Origin: Fennellomyces sp. T-0311
Lineage: Eukaryota > Mucoromycota > Mucoromycetes > Mucorales > Lichtheimiaceae
Direction: 5' to 3'
Length of the DNA: 64,000 nucleotides
Assembly: GCA_025266875.1 (NCBI GenBank)
Contig: JALLLT010000009.1
Span: forward strand, 806,001 to 870,000
How positions within the stretch are numbered: position 1 is the stretch's first letter; each line of letters opens with the position of its first letter. The notes below the pieces were generated by a model. The model was not told the origin of the DNA, did no database searches, and saw only the letters and a program-made list of their open reading frames with translations. A program made the position numbers and the translations under genes. Below are positions 22,325-33,640 of this stretch, piece after piece.

Positions 22325-22451
22325 GTTTCAGGAAAAAAGACAAAGGACGCGAATTTGGTTCCGCCCTGCGAACCTAAAAATATATCGCTCAGACTTCCGG
22401 AGTTTCTCTGTTCTTCTCTTTTATTGCCTTTAGATGACCAGCAGAGCATAA
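22325..22451. promoter_or_regulatory. Shared divergent promoter of MED1 and the SH3/RhoGEF gene
   Basis: Only 127 bp separate the two start codons, so both promoters and 5' UTRs overlap here. A pyrimidine-rich TTTCTCTGTTCTTCTCTTTTATTGC tract precedes the plus-strand start. No clear TATA box is visible. Confidence 0.55.
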
Positions 22452-25400
22452 ATGGCATATGCAAACAATGGCGGGGCATCGCCACATAGTAATGGCAGTT
22501 ATTCGTCGTATTGGACAGCAGCGTCGGCCCAGGACCAAAGCTTTGACCGACAGAATGAGCGGATTGAGAGACTTCGCAAGTCGATACGAGAACAGAGCAT
22601 TCTACTGTCGGTGGTCGACACTGACGATTCCACAAATATCGAAGAGTTAAAGAGAAAGATACGCAACGTATCGCACGAACTGAAAAACAGCAAGCGCCAG
22701 CCCGCATGGACCCGGTACGAACTCAATATGCGACGACTGCAGGACCTGACGGACGAAGGCCACACGCTCAAGAAGGAAATCGACTATTTAATCAACATTG
22801 GCGTGAAAAACGTCCAGGCCGAACTCGACGCAGACCATCCAGATGTCCAGCGTATCGTCAACGACATCGACAAGCTCCATCAGGACGCTCACGAGACGCT
22901 CAAATTCGACCTTCCCGTGATAGATGGCTATCACGATATGAACCGAAAGCAGAATCGAGATCGACAAATGTTTGAAAAAGGCCTGTTTGTCTCGGAACAA
23001 GTCGCTCGATTCATTGACCAACTCGAGCACGAGCCACGGTTTACCACGTCGCCATTGAGCTACGATAAACCGAGATCCGCCCCTTCCATCATTCGCAATG
23101 ATGAAGATTACCTTTCCTATAACCCCACCCCTCCCCCTGTTCCAACAACACAACGACCAGGGTCTCCCAGATCAGCAGCTGATATAAAAGCCGAGGCACA
23201 GCGCAGAATCGAACAGCGCCGCCTTCTTTTTGTCAACAAGTATCCCAAGCAACAAAGATCGTCCGAGAATCTTAGGCGGAAATCGGAAGATCCGGATATT
23301 AGTCAGGACGAAAAGGCTGCTCAGGAACGACTACGTAAAGCCGAAGCTGATGCGAGAGAACGCTTGCAGAATGTGCAAAAACAACGTGCCAAGGCAAGGC
23401 AGGATGCTGAAGAAAAACGAAAACAGGCGGCGGCTCAACGTGAAGCTGAACAACGTGAGCAAGAACGATTGCGGCAATTGGAAGAAGAACAGGAACGTAA
23501 AGAGCAAGAAGCCTTGGCTGAACATCGAAGAAAGGTGGAAGCAGAGGCCATGGAACGTCGTCGAAAAGAAATCGAAGAGCAAGAACGGCGCGAGCGGGAA
23601 CTGGCCTTGAAGCGGGAAGAAGAAGAAAAGGCCGCAGAAGAAGTACGTCAGCGGAGGATTAGACAGGCAGCTGAACGTGCTGCTCGAGAGAAACGTCTCA
23701 GACAGGAGGAAATCGAGCGAAAGGAACGAGAGAGAGAAGCAGCTAGACTTGAGGCCGAAAAGCGCCGTCGAGAATGGCTGGAAGCTGAAGAAAAGCGTCG
23801 ACAGGAGAAGGAAGCTGCGAGATTGGAACAGGAGGACAAGGAGCGACGTATAAGGGAAGAAGAAGAACGACGGAAGCAAGAAGAATTGGATGCACAACGA
23901 CGAAAGGAAGAGGAAGAGAAGGCGGCAGCAGAAGCCGAAGCAGAGGCTGCTGCTGTGGAGGCCGCGGCTATACAAAGCAATAATGATTTGGCTCAGAGTG
24001 ACATTGAAGCACCTGCCATGCAGCAAAACTCTACTGCAGGAACAAGTGGTTACGGCGTAGATATCGAAGATGAAGTCGATTTTACCACCAGTGAGTATTT
24101 AGTTAACATATAGACGTCATTTCCAAGCATTAACCGTCATATAGTTTATCGGGTCAAGTCATTATACGAATATCAAGGGGCTCGTAACGATGACCTATCA
24201 TTTGGCGAAGACGAGATCATCAAAGCGCACCCGCATAAAGAGACTGCAAGCGATTGGTGGTACGGTACATCTCTAACGACCAAGCAAGTTGGTTTCTTCC
24301 CGAGAGCATATGTGGAGATTGTTGAAGAAGGTATATACTGATACTATCCGAAAAAGGAATGAAGGAGCTGATCACTTTTGCAGCTTTTCGTGTGCGTGCT
24401 TTGTATGACTTTACAAAAACACGAGAGGATGACCTGGCATTCGTTGAAAACGAGATCATTGTCATTCAACCTTTCCAGGACGATGATAGCGACTGGTGGT
24501 ACGGAACAAGTGAGGATAGCAATCTATCCGGGTACTTTCCAAAGTCATACGTTGACGTGATCAACCCTGGTAAAAAAAAAGAATTGACAGTTGAATTTTG
24601 GTTTATGGAATTTAATGATGCATATACAGGAGTACCAGCAATTCAATTACCAGATACCACTCCACTTGCCAGCACTACATCAAGTTCACAACGAGAGACC
24701 ACATATGAAGAGCCACATCGGGGCATGTCAGCTCCGAGCACACCTATCATGAAAAAGCAAACACTCACTGTCAGTCGCAAGGAGACGGGCAGACGACGAC
24801 GAGCTGCTAGCAATGTTGGTTTGCTTGGTAATACCGAAGTACCTATTGGTCGAGCTCGCGCAATGTCCGTTCCAAGTTCACGACCTAGCAGTCCTGCGTT
24901 ATTAACATGGGCAAGTACAATGGATGGTCAAGAGCTTGATGCAATTCCACCTGAAGAACGCAAACGGCAAGAAGCCATATTTGAATTGATCAGCACGGAA
25001 AAGACTTATTTAAGAGATCTTCAGCTTATCATCAATGTAAGCCCTCTCTCTCTTTATATTTATACAAACTTGTAAAGTGACTCATGGATAATCACAGGTT
25101 TTCTATGCGGATTCCAGTAAATATCTTACACGAGATGAACAAGACGTGGTATTCTCGAATATCGATGATTTGTTGCTATGCAACACAGCATTGCTAAGTG
25201 ATCTGGAATCCCGTCAGCATGAAGGAGCTGGTGTTGTATCAAACATCGGCGACGTCTTCCTGAAACATGCAAGTATTCGAAATTAATATTCAGTACATCT
25301 TGCTCATATCCTACAATAGGCTGAAAATCTCACTTGCTATTCCACATACTGTCGAAACCAATCCTTTGCAAGCAGGTTCTTGCAAGACAAGAGACAACAA

Positions 25401-26374
25401 GATCAATGGTTTAATGTGTTTCTGAAGGTAGATTTTTGCTGGTAGACAGCAAAGAAGGTATTCCGCGAACAAGCATTTTTTAACGTAAACAACAAAGACG
25501 GCGCAATCTCGACCTGAATGCCGTGCTTTAGACCTATCCCACTTCCTCCTCGAGCCCATGCAGCGTATAACCCGATACCCATTATTATTACAAAATGTAA
25601 GCTTGAGCACTAAATATGTTTTTTTTATGCTTATCATTCTTTAGATCCTTCATGCGACACCGAAAAAGCATCCAGATTATGGTGTTTTACGCTCTGCGCT
25701 TGCTAAATCATCACATATCCTGCAGAATGTAAATGAGGAAACACGACGATACGAGAATTCGCAAAAGATGCGTGAACTGAGTCGGTTATTGGATATGGGG
25801 GATTATGGAGTAAGTGTCCGGGATAAAAAAAAGAGCTTTTTAACTCATGTAAAGCAGCGACTTGATTTGCCTTCTCGTGAATTTGTTATGGAGGGTGTCT
25901 TGTACAAGGCAAAAAGCGGTCGCAAACTCCATGGATATTTGTTCAACGATATACTGATCCTTACTGAGCCATTAAAAGGACTCAGTCCTGAAGGGTACCT
26001 TTATCGATTATACAAGGAGGTACGTGCGTCTACATTCTTTAACAGCGACAGCTCAGCTGCTTTTGCATACTTGTAGCCTATGAATATCGACATGGTTATC
26101 GTGAGGCAACATCAACAAAATCTGTCGTTGGTGGCATCTTTCAGTACAAGCGCTAGCAGCAGTACGACAGGTATGAATGAAAAGATAATAACAAAAGACC
26201 ACTATATTCAATTGATACACTATAGATGATGCTGGATTCCAGATTGTGTATGGCTCACATGTCATCGCTGTGAAGGCATCGTCTGTCAGTCAAAAACGGC
26301 AATGGATAAGCCAGATGCAGCATTATAGTGCCTTACAGTCAACCATGCGTCGTCAACAAAGTGCATTTTTCTAA
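22452..26374 (+). CDS. Intersectin/Pan1-like coiled-coil, SH3, RhoGEF protein
   Basis: Eleven exons, join(22452..24090, 24145..24330, 24384..24569, 24630..25036, 25098..25268, 25320..25427, 25498..25596, 25645..25809, 25855..26019, 26077..26170, 26226..26374), give 1122 aa. In order: a coiled coil (residues about 30-130), a Pro-rich linker, a very long Glu/Arg/Lys coiled coil (about 250-520), SH3-1 (VKSLYEYQ...DWWYG...GFFPRAYVE), SH3-2 (VRALYDFT...DWWYG...GYFPKSYVD), a DH domain (ELISTEKTYLRDL to LLEPMQRITRYPLLLQN) and a PH domain (about 920-1100). DH-PH pairs activate Rho/Cdc42 GTPases. With SH3 domains, this architecture is that of intersectin, linking endocytic coats to actin. The EH domains of intersectin and Pan1 are missing. 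The intron at 25269-25319 uses a GC-AG pair. Introns at 24570-24629 and 25810-25854 are multiples of three without stops, so retention would not break the frame. Confidence 0.85.
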
Positions 26375-26521
26375 GAATGTGCTAGATACCACACCCTTTA
26401 AATAAAAGAAAGTCGGATGCTGTCAATTCACCCTGTGTCTGGTCGCCCGGGAGACGAAATAAAACGATAAAAAATTCTTATTTTGGGAAGGTTTTGCACC
26501 TGCGAGACAACTTTGACAACA

Positions 26522-27963
26522 ATGGCATTCAAGTTTAACTTCACTGCAAGTCTACTGCCCATTTATATAACCTGACGCTTGCCATGCTGATTGATCTATT
26601 ACGTTTTAGAGCGATGATTTGGATCTCGACGATGTAGATCAAAATGGTACCGAGCAGATCGATTCGTCGCTGGGTGATCTTTCTTTGGAGGATCCCTCCC
26701 AAAAAGTACCTTCCAAAGAATTCAACATTAATGTAAGCGTCCTTTTTTAAGCGCGTTACTGCGATGTTTTATGTAAACTAACTCGTAACAGGCGTGTCCC
26801 TTGCCAGGCGCTATTCAGGCTGATGCTCTTCATATACCCGGAGTCGATACTCAACTTTACAAGAGAACATTGGCTGACGTCAAGTTCCAAATGGCTGAAC
26901 AAGATACATTGTTGAACGAGCCTGATAGCGAGGAAGGAAAAGTGGTGGACATGCTTAATCTCAATAGCAACAGCGATCTTGTTCGTGGCGTGTATGAAGG
27001 TGAGGAACCGGTACGTCATTCTCCAAAGATTTCTTTCTTACTCGCATAAAAAGGTGGATTCAAGACATGGGAATGCTCTCTGGACCTGGCCGAGTATCTT
27101 TCACAGCTTCCAAAAGACCAAATCACCGGCAAACGTATTCTCGAGGTAAATAGAAATTGCCTAGTTATTTCATATATTGATATCGTTGATTTTTAGCTTG
27201 GATGTGGATCAGCGCTGCCTTCTCTCGTACTCCTCGCCAAGGATTTGAATAACCAAGTAGATGTTCAGGATTACAACGACCAAGTGATTCGATACATTAC
27301 GATCCCCAACATTTTATTGAATACAGTTTTGACGGTCGAGGAAACATCAACAGCAGATGCTCAACTATCAGATGAAAAGGAAGAGTCGTCCAGTGAAGAA
27401 GAAGACGATGACGAAGAAAAGGATCAAATCATTGGCGACACTGCCACTTGCGATGCCGAAGCTGAGCTTCCAGCTGAGAGAGTTCCAGACATGTTGCGTC
27501 GCGTCAGTGAACGTACGCGTGCATTCGTCGGCGACTGGAGTGGATTACCGGTATGGCGATATCATGCAGCATTCTCTCTGCAACTACTGACTACATGCAT
27601 GATTGCTAGGCATTGGTACAAGACAGAAAGTACAACGTGATCATCACTTCCGAAACAATTTATTCCCAAGAAGCACTGCCTGCATTAATTGATGCCATTC
27701 AAAGCTCACTGCAGAAACCAGACGGTGTTTGGTAAGTCAAAACGAGCATGCAAAAAATTTTAACTTTAACATCCACGTGCAGTTATGTTGCAGCAAAAAC
27801 GATCTATTTTGGCGTAGGCGGCGGTATCCTGCCGTTCTGCGAGCTGTTGAGCAAGTCAAAGGACGTCGACGGCGACGGGTTTGACGTAGAAAAGGTGTTT
27901 GAAAGCAAAAGCACAGTCAAGCGCGAGATATTGCGACTAAGATGGGCGATAAAAAAGCATTAA
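26522..27963 (+). CDS. HPM1: Protein-histidine N-methyltransferase (Hpm1/METTL18 family)
   Basis: Seven exons, join(26522..26545, 26610..26732, 26792..26999, 27054..27145, 27197..27550, 27610..27731, 27783..27963), give 367 aa, near the yeast Hpm1 length. It begins MAFKFNFT like the family, then shows VYEGGFKTWECSLDLAEYL, the SAM-binding motif ILELGCGSALPSL, VQDYNDQVIRYITIPN, a GDWSGLP segment, ITSETIYS and AAKTIYFGVGGGI. These are the diagnostic Hpm1/METTL18 blocks. In yeast and human this enzyme methylates a histidine of ribosomal protein uL3 and affects ribosome function. An acidic insert (DEKEESSSEEEDDDEEKD) sits in the middle. Intron 1 begins GCAAGT, a GC-AG intron, right after the eighth codon. 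Confidence 0.92.
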
Positions 27964-28040
27964 GTTGCACCATGTGTGGCAGCTGACGAACTCTGTCTCT
28001 TTCGTTCTGTAATTTATAATACTCTTTCTTGACAACCGTG

Positions 28041-28041
<1 letters not shown>

Positions 28042-28068
<27 letters not shown>
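28042..28068. repeat. (AT)n microsatellite
   Basis: An uninterrupted run of 13 AT units lies between HPM1 and the Zn2Cys6 gene. Confidence 0.95.
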
Positions 28069-28071
<3 letters not shown>

Positions 28072-28187
28072 CTCTTCCTCTCGGCTGTTGCAATCTCCAG
28101 TTGATGCATCCTCGTTGTCGTGCATTTGCTCATTGCGACTTCCTCTTCCCGACTTTTATTTGCTTCTTTTTTGAATGTCCTGACTAA

Positions 28188-30914
28188 ATGTTTCAAGCAC
28201 CTCCATTACTCAAGTTTCCATCGTTGGACATTCTGCGCAGACTGACCCGAGGCATCCTCGACGAACTTCTTGCCGAGGAAAATGAGATCTTGCAGAACAA
28301 ACGCGGGAACCTAGTATTTAAGCAGTTCGGCGGCGGCGGCCTTTCGCAGAAAGGAAAGCGGAAGCAAAAGGTCTCCAACGCTTGCCACCACTGCAAGAGG
28401 AGTAAGGTCGGGTGCGATGGTTACTACCCCTGCGACAACTGCATCAAGAGGTCCAAGCAGTGCGAATATCCCCCTGGTGTTTCGCCACCTCCAAGGCCTA
28501 CTCCAGTAGAAACGTTGCCAACACCTACGGAACTACCCGAACCGAGCGGCGTGCCGCGCGACCCTCCTACGCAGCAACAACAACAACAACAACCGCCTTT
28601 CGCAGTCAGCCGTTTCAGTGCTCGACAACAGCAACAGCAACCTCAACAATACTTTCCCCCACCAGACAGCAGCGTTCCCTTGGTAACAGAAAATGTCGAT
28701 ACAACACCTTCACTTATGCAACCACAGCAACCGCAGCAGCAACAAGCATGTACAGATCAACACGGGCATTTTACCGGCGACACCACTTTTTTTGTTCCAC
28801 AACGTGAATCAGCGCCTGTTCCTGCCCAACGCACAGCGTTTCCACAGCTTCCTCCCTCTCCTCAGTTCTTGTCGTATGACATACAAATATCGCTTATCGA
28901 TACCTTTTATATGCACGCCAACCCGTTTTTCCCAGCCATCATGAACAAAGCCCAGACGCGAGAAGAACTCGAATTGTTACGCACAGACCAGCACGCCAAT
29001 TTGTCACTGCTGTTTTTCCATGCCCTATTTTCTCGCGCTGCTAGCTTGACATCGGGGGAAGAATTCGTTCAAGGCACAACCACATGGTCTTCGGCGAGCG
29101 ACATTTTATTGTTTAGCGCCTTCCAGTACCGCGACGCCTATCTTGACTCACCCCACATCAGCACGCTCCTGGCCCTCGTCATTGTGGCTAATCATTTGGA
29201 ACACAAGAAACTTGCTAAGAATCTCCGGAAAGCCTGGATGTTGATTGGTGATGCAGGCCGCTTGGCAATCGACATGGGTCTCCACCGAGCGTCACGCGTA
29301 CTGCTGCATCCAGATGGTCAAGATGATCCTCAGACACAAATGTGTATCCGAACATTCTGGGCCGTCTGTGTATCGGAACGGACTATGAGTATCACTTACG
29401 GTCGACCATCCATGTTTGACGACAAGGACATGTGCGTATGTGTGAATATTTTTCAGATACATTTTACTAACTGCCCCTTTTCCCATTTAGTGATATCCCA
29501 CCCCCGAAGTGCATATCCAGTGACGACGACGATACCAAGACATGGGTCGAAAGCTTGCGCCAGTTCGTGATCATGAGCAACATTGCCTGCCGCATTATGC
29601 GATTCAATTACTCGGCGCAGGCGCAGTTCCCGGGCGCTTTCAGGGTAAATTGCATACCACTAAACGGGATCGTTATAAAATGCAGCTAATCCGTAGCTGG
29701 AATAGTCAAATGCAGCTGTGACATCAGTTGATAACTGGATGTGTTCTGAAAGCAACGACCTGGAGGAACGGTTGCCACAGAGCATCGACTGCGGCGATAC
29801 CCGAAAGAGGCTCAACGTGCTGGAAGCATTGTACTTTTTATCCAACCTCATTCAAGCACATAAACCATACATGCATCTCGACGCAAACACCAAGAGTTTT
29901 TCAGCAAGACCGTCTTTTGAAATATGTTATTTGACCGCCATTATGATCAGCCATATCACACACACCATGCCCATCACCGAACTTGCAGACTTGTGCAAAT
30001 CACCCCCTACGCTGTATGCCATCGTCAAGGCTTTGCAGGTTCACTTGGAGAACGCAACACAATCCGAGTCAGAAAGAGTCGTTGCCTTTAGCGAAATTTC
30101 ATTCGAACGGACTATGACCAAACTATGGATTTTGCCGACCATCAGCCGTCAAAAAGACGATTCGATGCTCACAGAAACGCTGCACTATTTGGAGCAAAAA
30201 TATTACCAAAGATCTAATATTGTTGTCGGCAGCCATTCACCATCACGGAATGCCGATTCACCAGCGCCCACTCTGTCTTCCAACGGTACCTCAGCAATGT
30301 CTGTCTCGTCAGCCGAAGGAACGCCCCCCAATGGCAGTGTTCAAGGATCGATACCCCCATCAAATATACAGCAGCCCTACGACTGGTCACCGATCACTTT
30401 TGTCAACATGAATCCGCAAGGCAAGACATCACTGGGCAAACGGCGATCACGTGAACCGAGCAAACGATCACCACCTAAACCACCACTTCCACAAGATCAA
30501 AATAACATTCTGCAAACCCCAGCATCTTCAACGGCAGCATCAGTAACAGATATAAATATCCAGCATTATCAGATTCCAGACAACCAACAATCATATAGTT
30601 TTATTCCATCTGTCAATACTAGCGCCGGATATCCTCAGCAACTAGTGCAGCAGCAAGTATTACAACAACAACAACGACAGCAGCAACAGCAACAACAACA
30701 ACAACAACAAGAACCACTACAACAGCTGTTTCATGGTCAGCAGCAGATAGTGCAAACAGAAATGAACGCAGTTATTGGCGCTGGCTTTGATCTCCGGTCT
30801 ATGCTCTATCCGGGAACAACATTGATGCCACCCACTCCAGTCGAGCAGGACCCAGATTTGCCTAGTTTGATTTTGAGTGACGATCAATGGAATCTTCAAA
30901 ACAACTACACTTAA
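28188..30914 (+). CDS. Zn2Cys6 fungal transcription factor with glutamine-rich regions
   Basis: Three exons, join(28188..29431, 29491..29644, 29706..30914), give 868 aa. The binuclear zinc cluster is C66-x2-C69-x6-C76-x5-C82-x2-C85-x6-C92, preceded by a basic KGKRKQK stretch. A Pro/Gln-rich linker follows, then the fungal-specific transcription factor middle homology region, with motifs such as YDIQISLIDTFYMHANPFFPA and AWMLIGDAGRLAIDMGLHRAS. The C-terminal part is low complexity with a run of about 15 Gln (near nt 30650-30710). Such proteins bind CGG-type sites as activators or repressors; the regulated genes are unknown. The N-terminal 60 residues are helical and unusually long before the zinc cluster, so a downstream start is possible but none is clearly better. 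Confidence 0.9.
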
Positions 30915-31002
30915 TAAACGAGAGTTCATCCATATCCCACCATAAGCCATACTACTGCATTATTGTCGCCGGGGCTGTTTGGCGTCGTTTATTTCTATAA
31001 AC

Positions 31003-32315
31003 GGATTTCGAAGACTACATAATCAACCGCTCAAGACAGTGCTGCCTTATATGCACAAGCTGCCACTTGTAGTGCTTTTTCTGAATCGAGTGCTTTCTAC
31101 TCTTGTTCATTGTGGACGCAATGTCCATGGAATCTCATGAGAGATTGTTTTTGTCATGGTCTGTAGCAGTAGCAGATAAGTTTGCATGAATTTGGTGGTA
31201 CCTGGTTCAAGTACGGCTCCAGGAAGTGTTCAGCACCATAGCAATAGCTGATTCGCGTGTGCAGCTTTGAAATGCAGCACGATTAAAACGACAGAAACGT
31301 TCATTGAGCTTGCATAGCCTGAGCGTATTGTTTCGAGAAAGTGTACTGATCTCTGAGAGTCGGCAACACGACATTGGGCTTTGGGATCATAGCGGAGCAC
31401 GATCCGTTTGACTGCGGAACATTCATTCGTCATGCACAAAACAGTTTCTTGGGCAACGCATTGCCTGATTATGTTTGCAATGGCAACCGCTGCGGTTAAT
31501 TCAAAGACATTCTTATGGGGCGCACAAGGCACAGTTTATTGTCATTTTCTTATTTGGTTTAAAAGAGACGTTCTCAGAAAGTAGACTTGTTGCTCATAAA
31601 GAATCAAACACAAGAGAGACTTCTACTATAGCTCATCATAGAACGTGGGCAGTCAACTTCTTTCCGGCTCAAAGGTGTAGAACTTTCAGTCGACTCCAAC
31701 TGGCGTTACCCCTCTGCTACGACAGGCACCGGAACCACCCAAGTGCACAGCGCATCCCCAATGCTGACGGACTCACACCCGAGTATCCCCGAGTGCTTTT
31801 ACAGCAATCATGACGAATTATTGTCTACAATCCTGATCCAGGAAAGAGTTGATTTGAAGAAAAGAAAGAGATGCGCGGCATGCGAAGTCGCCTTTTTATG
31901 CTCTTTGACGGCGGCGTGCGAATTTGCCAAGTCGCGAGCCTGACAGAAAACAATTCCCACCCAATAAACAATACAGAGAAAAGGAAGACAGCTCCCATCG
32001 CCCCCAATGACTACCGACCGTTGCCTATCCAACGCGCAATGTTTCCATGGCAAAATGCAGTATCCAAGCATTCTGTGGACACTCGAAGAACTTCTACACG
32101 ACGTCTTCCTGCTAAGACCGCTTTTGGCAAATTTCCAAAAGCGGATGGCCAATTTCTGTAGATCGCTTTGCATGAATAAAGACGGACATATCTACTTTTC
32201 AAAGCTTGCAAATGCCAGGTGGCCCAAGGGATTCTGTTTTTTGTTGTGTTTCACGTTTGCACGTGGAAATCAGCAGCTTAAAAAATACAAAAGTGGTGCC
32301 GTTTACTTCAGTCGC
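31003..32315 (-). repeat. 1.3-kb repeat, right copy (inverted partner of 18366-19680)
   Basis: These 1313 bp are the reverse complement of 18366-19680. The differences seen are mostly single transitions (for example GTAGTC against GTAGCC at one end). It lies 88 bp downstream of the Zn2Cys6 stop codon and 172 bp from the dienelactone hydrolase stop codon. The two copies enclose about 11.3 kb with four genes. Confidence 0.88.
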
Positions 32316-32487
32316 AGGTCGCTTTAGTGGTAGGCGAAGCTACAGAGGCCTTTTGATTGAAATATTCAAGACCGTGCTGAATCAAGCTCAGCACGGTGTC
32401 CAGGAAATTAAAAGGCAGATACTACTTAATCATCGCATTCGAGCGATACGTAAATACTTTGCATGTCCAGAATCGGTTCACATTTTA

Positions 32488-33590
32488 TTAGTCGACTCTG
32501 GTATCACCACCCAAGTTATTGATGAAAAATGTGCTGATTCTCGACCAAGCCAAGTCTCTGATCTTTAACTCTGCCGACTTGGGGTCAGCATCCTTGTTGA
32601 CGAATCCCAACTCTTTGCGTTTTTGAATACTCCAATCCGTGTCATTGAGGAACGCATGACCTTGATCAGGATAACGGAAGATTTCGGCAGCCTTCAAGGC
32701 ATTTTCCTTCAAATTGAACTCCAACGCATCCGCTAACGTGCTATTTTAGTTCCATGCTCAATGGATTCGAATATACAAGTCACCTGCTGCTGGATCACTG
32801 AAGCCAGCCATTGTGTCCTTTCCACCAAAATGACCCTGAACGGCTGTCTGCCTGGTAATATCGCGTACATCAAACAAATCGGCAGGTGGGGTACCGTAGC
32901 ACGTGACAGCTGCCTTCAACGGTCTTGGCTTTTCAGCCATACGGCTTGCCAATGCGAGGGAAAGACCGCCTCCCATACAGAATCCGATGGATCCAACGTT
33001 CCTACGCGATCATCGTTAGGCTTTTGAACGAAGAGCGCGTAGTAACGGATGTATACCTGTACTTGGCTTCGTACAATTGTTGAGTGAGCTCAGTGAGCTC
33101 ACCTACAGCCGCCCTTATAATAGCGTCACTATGACGCCTTTTGCCATCACCGTGATCCACTTACCTCCAGTCAAGGCTGTTCATGAGATGACTAGCTTCC
33201 TATATCGTTCTTGTCAGTACATTCATTTCATACAAGCAACAAAATCACTTGACCTCAGCTGTCAATCCAATCTGGCCTTTGTACAAGTCTGGGACGACGG
33301 TGAGTGCACCGGTACTAAAGTATACGCGTACGGATTGACTATTCAGCTTCCCTTGTTTCCTCTTTCTTTTGCGTTATACCTGTCGGCAAGTCTTTGCGCA
33401 TGAATCTTGATTTGGTCATTAACGCCCCACCATTCTTGCAGCACCTAATGACGACGCGTCGATGAGTGCGCGTTCGCAAAGGACTCAAGTAACTTTTTAC
33501 AATAATAGCGCCGCCGGGGATCTTTGAAGTAGTCTTTGGTTTGAAAGGAAACACTTGGAATGGCAACTTTTTAGCGGCTTCAGCAATCAT
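32488..33590 (-). CDS. Dienelactone hydrolase family protein
   Basis: Seven exons, complement(33501..33590, 33380..33444, 33254..33314, 33165..33199, 33057..33113, 32784..33001, 32488..32732), give 256 aa, the usual DLH length. An in-frame ATG at 33623 would add 11 residues. Family blocks in order are GGAIIVLQEWWGVNDQIK, the nucleophile elbow GFCMGGG with Cys111, HFGGKDTMAGFSD with the catalytic Asp, and PDQGHAFLN with the catalytic His. The alpha/beta hydrolase fold with a Cys-Asp-His triad hydrolyses lactones or esters, in the cytosol as far as can be seen (no signal peptide). The natural substrate is not known. Several exons are very short (35-65 nt). Confidence 0.9.
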
Positions 33591-33640
33591 GGTCGAGACA
33601 AAAGTGGGAAAAAAGAAAGGCAAAAGTGTGTGTATTTGTT

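Noticed and set aside
23331..24026. 231-aa minus-strand ORF inside the coiled-coil exon
   Set aside because: It is the reverse shadow of a Glu/Arg/Lys-rich coding exon, giving a Phe/Leu/Ser-rich product without meaning.
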